Shown piece after piece: positions 8,874 through 16,386 of a stretch of DNA of 64,000 nt. The translations under genes were made by a program, and so were the position numbers. Under the pieces are notes generated by a model, which saw only the letters and a program-made list of their open reading frames with translations, was not told the origin of the DNA and did no database searches. Source of the stretch: Mesorhizobium sp. SARCC-RB16n (lineage in GTDB: Bacteria; Pseudomonadota; Alphaproteobacteria; Rhizobiales; Rhizobiaceae); contig NZ_ML703290.1 in the NCBI RefSeq assembly GCF_008520305.1, forward strand, positions 18,807 to 82,806. Direction: 5' to 3'. How positions within the stretch are numbered: the first letter of the stretch is position 1; every line of letters begins with the position of its first letter.

Positions 8874-9824
8874 ATGTACAATTACCTCGATTTCGAAAAG
8901 CCGGTGCAGGATCTTGAGCTCAAGATCCTCGAGCTCAAGAAGCTTGCAGAGAACGGCGAGGCGGTCGATGTCGCCGATGAGATCACCAGGCTGGAGAAGC
9001 GCTCGCGCGATGCGCTGCGCGAACTCTACAAGGCACTGACGCCGTGGCAGAAGGTGCAGGTGGCGCGCCATTCCGACCGGCCGCACTGCGTCGACTACAT
9101 CAAGAGCCTTTTCAGCGACTTCACGCCGCTCGCCGGCGACCGCAATTTCGGCGAGGACCAGGCGATCGTCGGCGGTTTTGCACGTTTCCGCGGCGAACCT
9201 GTCGCGATCCTCGGCCAGGAAAAGGGCTCGGACACGGCGAGCCGCCTGAAGCACAATTTCGGCTCGGTGCGCCCCGAAGGCTATCGCAAGGCGGTGCGGC
9301 TGATGGAGCTTGCCGATCGCTTCAAGATCCCGCTGCTGACGCTGGTCGACACGGCCGGCGCCTATCCCGGCGTCGGCGCCGAGGAGCGCGGCCAGGCCGA
9401 AGCCATTGCCCGCTCGACCTCGGCCTGCCTTGGCCTGAAAGTGCCGTCAATCTCGGTGGTCATCGGCGAAGGCGGTTCGGGCGGCGCCATCGCGATCGCC
9501 ACCGCCAACCGCGTCTACATGCTCGAACACGCCATCTATTCGGTGATTTCGCCCGAAGGTGCCGCCTCCATCCTGTGGCGCGACACGACCCGCTCCAAGG
9601 ACGCGGCGACCAACATGAAGATCACCGCCCAGGATCTGCTGGAACTGAAGATCATCGATGCCATCATCCCCGAGCCGATGGGCGGCGCCCAGCGCGCGCC
9701 CGAAACGGTGATTGCCGCGACCGGCGACCTCATCGCCAAGACGATGAAGGAGTTCGCCGGCGCCAACACCGATTTCCGCGAACAACGCCGCGAGAAATAC
9801 CTGGCGATGGGCCGCAGCCTCTGA
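8874..9824 (+). CDS. accA: acetyl-CoA carboxylase carboxyltransferase subunit alpha
   Basis: A 316-residue AccA subunit, which with AccD transfers carboxyl from carboxybiotin to acetyl-CoA in fatty acid synthesis. The start MYNYLDFEKPVQDLELKI is the standard rhizobial N-terminus. The core shows QEKGSDTASRLKHNFG, TLVDTAGAYPGVGAEERGQA and VIGEGGSGGAIAIA, which forms the oxyanion/CoA site. An upstream in-frame GTG or ATG would add 18 unrelated residues and was not used. There is a 98-bp gap from xerD, and it may have its own promoter. Confidence 0.97.
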   Translation: MYNYLDFEKPVQDLELKILELKKLAENGEAVDVADEITRLEKRSRDALRELYKALTPWQKVQVARHSDRPHCVDYIKSLFSDFTPLAGDRNFGEDQAIVGGFARFRGEPVAILGQEKGSDTASRLKHNFGSVRPEGYRKAVRLMELADRFKIPLLTLVDTAGAYPGVGAEERGQAEAIARSTSACLGLKVPSISVVIGEGGSGGAIAIATANRVYMLEHAIYSVISPEGAASILWRDTTRSKDAATNMKITAQDLLELKIIDAIIPEPMGGAQRAPETVIAATGDLIAKTMKEFAGANTDFREQRREKYLAMGRSL

Positions 9825-9840
9825 CGCCCCCTTTTGGGCG
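9825..9840 (+). terminator. short GC hairpin directly after accA
   Basis: CGCCC-CCTTTT-GGGCG starts at the base after the accA stop codon. The 5-bp GC arms have no downstream T-run, so it is at best a weak terminator. Confidence 0.3.
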
Positions 9841-10068
9841 GCGGAACAAGGCTGTCGGAAGCGCTCTGCCCGCAGCAATGTGGCGGCGATGAGCAATTTC
9901 GCCACAAAAATGCCGCCCCATTCGGTTCAATGAAATCACCGTGAGGGATTGGCCGAGCCTTGCGGTAAGGAATTTTCAAGGTTAACGGGCTTACGGTCAT
10001 CGGTGTTCAGCATGCGGGTCTGGCCGTTTCGAAGCCATTGGCCCGAAAGAAAAGACATAGCCTTATCC

Positions 10069-11385
10069 ATGTTTGCCAAGCTTGCCCGTACTGGAGTCCT
10101 TGCCGCCTCGATAGCCGTCGCGGGCTGCAATGATTCGTCGATGAAGGACTTTGCCCCGGAAGCCAACAAGCCGCTGCCCGACAAGATCCTTGCCGACATG
10201 AGAGCCAAGGGTATGGTCCGCACCTCCTCGGTGATGGCGCGCATCTTCAAGGAAGAAGGCAAGCTCGAGATCTGGAAGGCCAAGACCAACGGCCGCTATG
10301 ACATGGTGGCGAGCTACGACATCTGCAAATGGTCGGGCAAGCTCGGCCCGAAATACACCGAAGGCGACCGCCAGGCGCCGGAAGGTTTCTACACCGTGCG
10401 CCCGGCGCAGATGAATCCGCGCTCGAACTACCATCTGTCCTTCAACATCGGCTTTCCCAACGCCTATGACCGTGCCAATGGCCGCACCGGCCAGAATCTG
10501 ATGGTCCATGGTGCCTGCTCGTCATCGGGCTGCTATTCGATGACCGACGCACAGATCGAGCAGATCTACGCCTTCGGCCGTGACGCTTTCCAGGGCGGCC
10601 AGACCGAGTTCCAGGTCGAGGCCTTTCCGTTCCGAATGACCGCCGCCAACATGGCGCGCTACCGCAACGACCCGAATTACGAATTCTGGAAGATGCTCAA
10701 GGTCGGCTACGATAATTTCGAGGTCACCAAGGTGCCGCCGAAGGTCGACGTCTGCGAGAAGCGCTACGTCTTCAACCAGGTCGCGGCCGACGGCCAGGCG
10801 TTCGATCCGACCGGCCCCTGCCCGGCGACGACGCAGCCGGATTCGCTGAAGAGCGCCTACAACGCCTATCAAGGCACGTATGATGCGGCCTTCAACAGCG
10901 CGCTCAAGGCCAGTGTGCCGCCACCCAAGCCGACGATTGCCGGCATCAAGGAAGCCAGCATCGTCTCCGACTGGTCCAAGCGCCGGGCCCGTGGCGAGCG
11001 CGTGCCGATCGATCCGCCGTCGCTCAACACCGACGGTTCGGTGACCGAGACGGCGCGCATGGGCCGCATCGATTCGCCCGCCGGCCGCAAGATGGCCGCG
11101 CTCGACGCCGAAAAGGCCGCCAAGAAGAAGGCCGAGGAGCAGAGGCTGGCTGCCATCGAAGCCGCCAAACAGGCCAAGGAAGCCGCCAAGGCGCAGGCTC
11201 TTGCTGAAAAGGAAGCGGCCAAGCAAGCCAAGATTGCGGCCAAGGCCGCCAAGGAAGCTCCCGTCGCCACCGCGACCATCGCTGCTCCGACGGAAGCGCA
11301 GCCGGCCGAAACGCAGGCCGCCAGCGCGGACGAAAGCCGGGTGACGAAGCTGAAGAACAAGTTGCTCGGCATGTTCGGCGGCTGA
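10069..11385 (+). CDS. L,D-transpeptidase family lipoprotein (YafK/ErfK type)
   Basis: A 438-residue envelope protein. The N-terminus MFAKLARTGVLAASIAVAGC carries a lipobox (VAGC), so it is probably lipid-anchored at the outer or inner membrane. An L,D-transpeptidase catalytic domain follows (residues about 50-210) with the active-site region MVHGACSSSGCYSMTDAQIE, where the second Cys is the expected nucleophile. The last 100 residues are an Ala/Lys/Glu-rich coiled region (repeated KAAKKKAEEQ-like units) that may span the periplasm. Family role: peptidoglycan crosslinking or protein attachment. I used ATG 10069 because it gives the signal peptide; the frame is open 120 bp further upstream without coding character. 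Confidence 0.9.
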   Translation: MFAKLARTGVLAASIAVAGCNDSSMKDFAPEANKPLPDKILADMRAKGMVRTSSVMARIFKEEGKLEIWKAKTNGRYDMVASYDICKWSGKLGPKYTEGDRQAPEGFYTVRPAQMNPRSNYHLSFNIGFPNAYDRANGRTGQNLMVHGACSSSGCYSMTDAQIEQIYAFGRDAFQGGQTEFQVEAFPFRMTAANMARYRNDPNYEFWKMLKVGYDNFEVTKVPPKVDVCEKRYVFNQVAADGQAFDPTGPCPATTQPDSLKSAYNAYQGTYDAAFNSALKASVPPPKPTIAGIKEASIVSDWSKRRARGERVPIDPPSLNTDGSVTETARMGRIDSPAGRKMAALDAEKAAKKKAEEQRLAAIEAAKQAKEAAKAQALAEKEAAKQAKIAAKAAKEAPVATATIAAPTEAQPAETQAASADESRVTKLKNKLLGMFGG

Positions 11386-11390
11386 TCGCC

Positions 11391-11624
11391 GTGGCCAGCG
11401 ACACCGTCTATGATCTGAAGGGGCTGAACTGCCCTTTGCCCGTGCTGAAGGCGAAGAAGCGGCTGGCAGGCATGCAGCCAGGCAGCCGCCTCTGGCTGGA
11501 AACCACCGACCCGCTGGCCGTCATCGACATCCCCGCCTTCTGCTCGGATGCCGGCCACCAGCTGATTGAAACAGCGTCGGTTTCAGGCGGCCATCGCTTT
11601 CTGGTCGAGCGCGGCGAGCAATAA
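11391..11624 (+). CDS. TusA-like sulfurtransferase
   Basis: A 77-residue SirA/TusA-fold protein with the signature Cys in LNCPLPVLKAKKRL near the N-terminus. Members relay persulfide sulfur for tRNA thiolation, molybdopterin or sulfur oxidation; which pathway applies here cannot be told. The start is GTG at 11391, only 5 bp after the L,D-transpeptidase stop, so the two are probably cotranscribed. It is convergent with the CobW-like gene 9 bp downstream. Confidence 0.9.
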   Translation: MASDTVYDLKGLNCPLPVLKAKKRLAGMQPGSRLWLETTDPLAVIDIPAFCSDAGHQLIETASVSGGHRFLVERGEQ

Positions 11625-11633
11625 TCGAAAAAT

Positions 11634-12755
11634 TTACAGCCCTGCGATCGCCAACGGATTGTTTTCCAGAGCCGCGCGGTCGGGCATGTCGACCGACGGC
11701 CGGTTGGTGAAGGCGGCGAAAAGCCGGCGCACATAGTCTTCCGGCATGTCGAGCGTGATCAGCACCAGCCGCGTGCCGCGCTGGCCGTCCGGCCAGGACG
11801 GCAACCGCACCGGCGGATGCAGGATTTTCTGCACGCCATGCACGACCAGCGGCCGCGACGGATCCTCCTGCAGTTCGATGACCCCCTTCATCCGCAGCAG
11901 GCGCTCGCCATGTGTGGAACGCAGGAGATCGAGGAACATCTCGATGGCTGAAAACGGGACCGGCCCGTCATGCACCAGCGAATGGGTTTTAACGCGCTGA
12001 TCGTGGCGATGGGCATGGCCATGCTCGTGCCCCCCGTGGTCATGCCCGTGCCCCTCATGGTCATGATGGTCGTGGTCATGCGCAGCCTCCTCGCCGAGCC
12101 AGCGCTGCACGTCGGCGGACTTGGTCGCCGGATTGTAGAGGCCGCAGTCGAACAGTGCCGCCACCCCGGTTTTCGTCTCCCCGACATCGAGCAACTGAGC
12201 TCCGGGATTGATCTGCCGCAAGCGCGCCCGCAGCGTTTCGAGGTCGTCGCGATCGGTGACCAGGTCGGCCTTGGAGAGCACGATGCGGTCGGCGACCGCG
12301 ACCTGCTTGACCGCCTCGACATGGGCATCGAGTGTGGCATCGCCGTTGACGGCATCGACCAGGGTGATGACGCCGTCGAGCCGAAAAGCCTGGACCAGCG
12401 CCGGATGGGCCATGATCGACTGCAGCACAGGCGCCGGGTCGGCCAGTCCCGTGGTCTCGAGGATGACGCGGGCAAGCCGCGCGATACGGCCGGTCTGCAG
12501 TCGGTCGACCAGGTCCGCCAGCGTGTCGACAAGTTCGCCGCGCACCGTGCAGCACAGGCAACCGTCGGAAAGCTGGATGATGCCGTCGGAGGCCTGTTCG
12601 ACCAGCAGATGATCGATCGCCACCTCGCCAAACTCGTTGATGATGACCGCCGTGTCGGCCAGCGCCGGATCCTTCAGGAGTCGGTTGAGCAATGTCGTCT
12701 TGCCGGCCCCGAGGAAGCCGGTCAGCACCGAGACAGGAATCGGGAAACCATTCAT
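11634..12755 (-). CDS. CobW/YjiA-type GTPase, putative metallochaperone with His-rich loop
   Basis: A 373-residue G3E GTPase. Motifs are Walker A GFLGAGKTTLLN, switch region VIINEFGE, the metal-binding CLCC motif (GCLCCTVRGE), and the base-recognition loop SKADLV. A loop of about 27 residues that are mostly His, Asp, Glu and Gly (nucleotides about 12003-12083) precedes the CobW C-terminal domain. Such loops bind Zn, Ni or Co. Family role: GTP-driven metal insertion or metal allocation. ATG 12755 lies 4 bp after the stop of the D,D-carboxypeptidase gene, so the two are cotranscribed. The longer frame upstream is a shadow of that gene. Confidence 0.92.
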   Translation of the reverse strand: MNGFPIPVSVLTGFLGAGKTTLLNRLLKDPALADTAVIINEFGEVAIDHLLVEQASDGIIQLSDGCLCCTVRGELVDTLADLVDRLQTGRIARLARVILETTGLADPAPVLQSIMAHPALVQAFRLDGVITLVDAVNGDATLDAHVEAVKQVAVADRIVLSKADLVTDRDDLETLRARLRQINPGAQLLDVGETKTGVAALFDCGLYNPATKSADVQRWLGEEAAHDHDHHDHEGHGHDHGGHEHGHAHRHDQRVKTHSLVHDGPVPFSAIEMFLDLLRSTHGERLLRMKGVIELQEDPSRPLVVHGVQKILHPPVRLPSWPDGQRGTRLVLITLDMPEDYVRRLFAAFTNRPSVDMPDRAALENNPLAIAGL

Positions 12756-12759
12756 TGGA

Positions 12760-13926
12760 TTAGTTCGCGACCTTGGCCGGCTGGTCGCCTTGTGCGGCCG
12801 CACCCGCGACTTTCGGGCCTGTGCCGGCGGGTACGGGCTTGTCGGGCCGCCAGGTCGGGATCGGCACGTCGGCATATTCCTGCGCGCCCTCCTCGAGGAT
12901 CGCTTTCGGCGCCGGACCAGTGGCCCCGCCGAGGCCGACGGCAACCAGCGTCGGCACATGGTCGAGCTTCTCCCGATAAGGGGATTTCGGCGCGTCCTTG
13001 GCGGCGGCGGCCGGCGGCGCCTCGGACTGCTCCGCCTTCGTCTTCTTCTTGCAGACCTCGTCATGCATGTCGTTGGGCGAGACCAGATCGCCGTAGGGAG
13101 CGAGCGTGGTGACGGTGGTCGACCCGGCGGCGGGCGCGTCAAAGCCCTCATCGAGCAGTTTAGCCGTGGCTTCGGCACGGCTGACCGCCGACTTCTCGCC
13201 GAGCACGACCGCCACCAGCGTGCGCCCATTGCGTGTCGCCGAACCGATCATGTTGAAGCCGGACGGGCAGACAAAGCCGGTCTTCATGCCGTCGGCGCCG
13301 GGATAGCGGCCGATCAACAGATTGTAGTTCGGAATGGCCTTCTTGCCGACCGCAAGCCCCTCGATCGAGAACCACGGCGCATATTGCGGGAACTCGCGGC
13401 GGATCGCCATCACCAGGATCGAAAGGTCGCGCGCCGTCGTGTACTGGTCGGGCGAGTAAAGGCCGTTCGGGTTGACGAAATGGGTGCCGTTCATGCCGAG
13501 TCGGGCCGCCTCGGCATTCATCCTTTCGGCGAAGGCTGCCTGCGATCCGCCGACATTCTCGCCGACCGCCATGGCGATGTCGTTGGCCGATTTGACCAGC
13601 ATCATCTTCAGCGCATTGTCGAGCCGCATCACCGAGCCCGGCTTGAAGCCCATCTTGCTCGGCGGTTCGCCGGCGGAGTGTTTTGTCACCTTGATCGGCG
13701 AATCGAGCTGGACTTCTCCGGCCGCGATCGCCCGGAAGGTCACATAGGCGGTCATCAGCTTGCTGAGCGAGGCCGGGTACCAGCGCTTGAACGCATCCTG
13801 ATGCTGCAGGATCTGGCCGCTCTTGAGGTCGAAGACCACCACCGGATTGGCCAGCGCCGGCCCAGCCAGGGCCGACAGCATGATTGCGCCAGCCGGGAAT
13901 AGTTTGAGGAAATGCCTATGCCGCAT
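12760..13926 (-). CDS. D-alanyl-D-alanine carboxypeptidase (penicillin-binding protein, S11)
   Basis: A 388-residue S11 family protein. A signal peptide (MRHRHFLKLFPAGAIMLSAL, cleaved near ALA-NP) is followed by the three catalytic motifs: SLSK (Ser53), SAN (KSANDIAMA) and KTG (DGMKTGF). A Pro/Ala-rich C-terminal extension of about 100 residues contains an Arg/Lys-rich stretch. It trims the terminal D-Ala of peptidoglycan stem peptides in the periplasm. I used ATG 13926 because it begins the signal peptide; the frame is open for 30 more codons. Confidence 0.93.
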   Translation of the reverse strand: MRHRHFLKLFPAGAIMLSALAGPALANPVVVFDLKSGQILQHQDAFKRWYPASLSKLMTAYVTFRAIAAGEVQLDSPIKVTKHSAGEPPSKMGFKPGSVMRLDNALKMMLVKSANDIAMAVGENVGGSQAAFAERMNAEAARLGMNGTHFVNPNGLYSPDQYTTARDLSILVMAIRREFPQYAPWFSIEGLAVGKKAIPNYNLLIGRYPGADGMKTGFVCPSGFNMIGSATRNGRTLVAVVLGEKSAVSRAEATAKLLDEGFDAPAAGSTTVTTLAPYGDLVSPNDMHDEVCKKKTKAEQSEAPPAAAAKDAPKSPYREKLDHVPTLVAVGLGGATGPAPKAILEEGAQEYADVPIPTWRPDKPVPAGTGPKVAGAAAQGDQPAKVAN

Positions 13927-14083
13927 GATCGAATCCGAAATCGCCTCTTGCCCTGATTGCCCCTGGCTCCGTAAGATTTCGTTACGTGACCGCCAAAATA
14001 AGGATCCGACCCTCAAAACCGGACCGCATTATTGCGGTGCTATTTACCCTATGTGACGCCAACATGGCAAAGCGCCTGACAAT

Positions 14084-14143
14084 CACAATTGCGAAGCACC
14101 GGGCACAATTGCAAAGCACCGGGCATAATTGCAAAATACCAGG
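14084..14143 (+). repeat. three tandem copies of a 20-bp repeat
   Basis: Units at 14084-14103, 14104-14123 and 14124-14143 share the pattern CACAATTGCAAAGCACCGGG. Unit 1 differs from unit 2 by one base and unit 3 by four. They lie between the divergent D,D-carboxypeptidase gene and the M20 hydrolase, 37 bp before the latter's start. They could be regulator binding sites or a slippage-prone leader. There are no spacers, so this is not a CRISPR array. Confidence 0.85.
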
Positions 14144-14179
14144 CTGAAGCCGGCTGCACCAACAACGAATGGAACCATC

Positions 14180-15343
14180 ATGCCAATCCTGAACCGCGCC
14201 GCCGAAATGCAGGACGAAGTCGCCGGCTGGCGTCAGCATCTGCACCAGACGCCAGAACTGAACTTCGATGTCTTCAAGACGGCGGCCTTCGTCACCGAAA
14301 AGCTGGAAGAGTTTGGCTGCGACGATGTGGTGACCGGCCTCGGCAAGACAGGCGTCGTCGGCATCATCCGAGGCCGTCAGGGGGAAGGCCCCACAATCGG
14401 GTTGCGCGCCGACATGGATGCACTGCCGCTCAAGGAGATCACCGGCAAGCCCTACGCGTCGACCGTTCCGGGTAAGATGCATGCCTGCGGCCATGACGGC
14501 CACACCGCGATGCTGCTCGGCGCGGCGAAATATCTCGCCGAAACGCGCAATTTCGCGGGCTCCGTTGCGGTGATCTTCCAACCGGCGGAAGAAGGCGGCG
14601 GCGGCGGCAACGAGATGGTCAAGGACGGCATGATGGACCGCTTCGATATCGCGAAAGTGTTCGGCATGCACAACATGCCGGGCCTGCCGGTCGGCCAGTT
14701 CGCGATCCGTTCGGGTCCGATCATGGCGGCGACGGCCGAATTCACCATCACCGTGAGAGGCAAAGGCGGCCATGCGGCGATGCCGCACGGCACGATCGAC
14801 CCGATCGTCATCGCCAGCCAGTTGGTCGGCGCCCTGCAGACGATCGCCTCGCGCAGCACCGATCCGGTCGAGGCCGTGGTGGTGTCGGTCACCAAGTTCC
14901 ACGCGGGCGACGCTTACAACATCATCCCGGAATCGGCCGAGATCGCCGGCACCGTGCGCACGCTGAAGAAGGAAGTGGCCAAGAAATCGGAAGAGCGGAT
15001 CCGCGCGATCTGCGCGGGGCTGGGCACCGCCTATGGCGCGACGATCGAGGTCGACTACGACGCGAACTACCCGGTGACGTTCAACCATGCGGATGAGACG
15101 GTGTTCGCCAGCGATGTGGCCGCCGACGTGGCGGGCGATGCCCAGGTGCACCGCGCGATCCAGCCGGTGATGGGCGGCGAGGATTTCTCCTATATGCTGG
15201 AAGCCCGCCCCGGCGCCTTCATCTTCATCGGCAATGGCGAGACCGCCGGTCTTCACAACCCGGCCTACGACTTCAACGACGAAGCCATCCCGCACGGCAT
15301 GAGCTATTGGGTGAAGCTGGCGGAGACGGCGCTAGCCGCGTGA
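14180..15343 (+). CDS. M20 family amidohydrolase (hippurate hydrolase-like)
   Basis: A 387-residue zinc aminoacylase/amidohydrolase. Metal and catalytic motifs are GLRADMDALP, HACGHDGHTAMLLG, and the general-base pair in FQPAEEGGGGG. A dimerization domain (about residues 185-300) and a late metal-binding His (GLHNPAYDFND) complete the fold. Members hydrolyse N-acyl amino acids such as hippurate, or auxin conjugates; the substrate is not determined. ATG 14180 has GGAA upstream. The earlier ATG at 14129 lies inside the tandem repeats and was rejected. Confidence 0.92.
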   Translation: MPILNRAAEMQDEVAGWRQHLHQTPELNFDVFKTAAFVTEKLEEFGCDDVVTGLGKTGVVGIIRGRQGEGPTIGLRADMDALPLKEITGKPYASTVPGKMHACGHDGHTAMLLGAAKYLAETRNFAGSVAVIFQPAEEGGGGGNEMVKDGMMDRFDIAKVFGMHNMPGLPVGQFAIRSGPIMAATAEFTITVRGKGGHAAMPHGTIDPIVIASQLVGALQTIASRSTDPVEAVVVSVTKFHAGDAYNIIPESAEIAGTVRTLKKEVAKKSEERIRAICAGLGTAYGATIEVDYDANYPVTFNHADETVFASDVAADVAGDAQVHRAIQPVMGGEDFSYMLEARPGAFIFIGNGETAGLHNPAYDFNDEAIPHGMSYWVKLAETALAA

Positions 15344-15352
15344 CATTCCCAA

Positions 15353-15391
15353 CCAAGAGGCCGGCCCAATTGCGTTCGGCCGGCCTCTTGG
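15353..15391 (+). terminator. strong hairpin terminator after the M20 hydrolase gene
   Basis: A perfect 14-bp inverted repeat (CCAAGAGGCCGGCC at 15353-15366 with its complement at 15378-15391) around an 11-nt loop, 10 bp after the stop codon. No T-run follows. It isolates the hydrolase from the tRNA gene. Confidence 0.6.
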
Positions 15392-15427
15392 CGAAACGAT
15401 CGGAAGCGGCTATGTGTCGGGCCGCGT

Positions 15428-15504
15428 GGTCCCGTAGCTCAGTAGGATAGAGCGGCAGATTCCTAATCTGTAGGTCACAGGTTCGATTCCTGTCGGGATC
15501 ACCA
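15428..15504 (+). tRNA. tRNA-Arg (anticodon CCT)
   Basis: A 77-nt cloverleaf can be drawn by hand. Acceptor GGTCCCG pairs with CGGGATC (one G:U). The D stem is GCTC/GAGC, the anticodon stem GCAGA/TCTGT with loop TTCCTAA (anticodon CCT, reading AGG), and the T arm ACAGG-TTCGATT-CCTGT. The 3' CCA is encoded. It sits directly before an accessory block, as tRNA genes often do, but no duplicated tRNA 3' end was found within the window. Confidence 0.95.
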
Positions 15505-15538
15505 CGTTTTTCAAACAGCGGCGCAACCATGATCCGTC

Positions 15539-16027
15539 TCACACAGGCCTGTGCTGTCGCACGACCTTCCATTCGTGCCAGATCAGCACCATGACGACCG
15601 CGTCGAAGACGGTCAGCACGAGCAGCCCGGCCGAATGGGTGTAGGAGTAGCGGTAGACTTGATAGATCATGAATGCGCCCAGCGCCATGAGAGACGCTGG
15701 ATACGACCATAGCTTGCCCCTGAGAAGTCCGACAACCAAGAACAGCTTTATCAGGCCGTGGCTGAGCAGGTAAAAGGCATAGAACTCCTTGCTGGCGACC
15801 GAGAAATGGCCTGCCACCTGCGATAGATAACCAGCTATGAAATCGTTGGGGTCTTCGATCAACTCGTCCTGGGTAAAGGCATTGACCCAGGAGGCAATGG
15901 TGGCGGTGGTGACGACGTAGAGCAGTGCCCCGCCAATGCACTCGATCAGGGCATGAGCACCCTTGAGCCAGACACCGACCTCGAAGATTTGATGGATGCG
16001 GTGTTCATCGACGGCTCTCAAAGTCAT
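15539..16027 (-). CDS. DUF2127 membrane protein
   Basis: A 162-residue protein with about four hydrophobic helices (near residues 28-47, 85-104, 110-128 and 133-150) and the DUF2127 features HGLIKLFLVVGLLRGKLWSYP and FDAVVMVLIWHEW. Family function is unknown. It ends 34 bp after the tRNA-Arg and is transcribed toward it. Its ATG is 46 bp past the end of the candidate ORF 16073-16384, so it could be the last gene of the upstream decarboxylase operon or stand alone. Confidence 0.85.
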   Translation of the reverse strand: MTLRAVDEHRIHQIFEVGVWLKGAHALIECIGGALLYVVTTATIASWVNAFTQDELIEDPNDFIAGYLSQVAGHFSVASKEFYAFYLLSHGLIKLFLVVGLLRGKLWSYPASLMALGAFMIYQVYRYSYTHSAGLLVLTVFDAVVMVLIWHEWKVVRQHRPV

Positions 16028-16072
16028 ACCTCGCAGCCGAGTAACGAAACGGACAACAAATGGATGCAGCTC

Positions 16073-16384
16073 TCACCCATTGGAGGCTGCTCTCAGACCT
16101 GTCCTTGATAGCGGAATGATCAGCGCCTCACAATTTCGCCCGCTGGGGTGCTGGCCGTTGTCCTGCAATGGGGGCCAAGACCGACCGCTCCCATCTTCGT
16201 CACCGGGCCCTTTCGGCCGGTCTGGAGTTTCTCCTGTCGAGCCGCCGACTTCGAAGAAAATTCTGCTGACGGCAGCTGCTTTGGTGTCCCCGAGCCAGGG
16301 GTTGTTACCCGGGTGAATGAAAATCCCATACGTGCCATGCATGACGGCCAGCGCGATGAGTGTTATAAGCGATCGCGATGGCAC
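16073..16384 (-). CDS. candidate small secreted or membrane protein downstream of the decarboxylase
   Basis: An open frame of 103 codons starting with GTG two bases after the decarboxylase stop (TGA-TT-GTG). Residues 3-22 are hydrophobic (SLITLIALAVMHGTYGIFIH), like a signal anchor, followed by a Pro/Gly-rich soluble tail with one Cys. Position and orientation fit a fourth gene of the ATP-grasp/PLP operon, and this stretch would otherwise be about 360 bp of non-coding DNA. There is no clear ribosome binding site and no family was recognised. It may be spurious. If real, a short exported product or a substrate peptide is conceivable. Confidence 0.3.
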   Translation of the reverse strand: MPSRSLITLIALAVMHGTYGIFIHPGNNPWLGDTKAAAVSRIFFEVGGSTGETPDRPKGPGDEDGSGRSWPPLQDNGQHPSGRNCEALIIPLSRTGLRAASNG

Positions 16385-16386
16385 AA

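Noticed and set aside
14084-14143. CRISPR-like array
   Set aside because: Repeats follow one another directly without spacers, and no cas gene is near.
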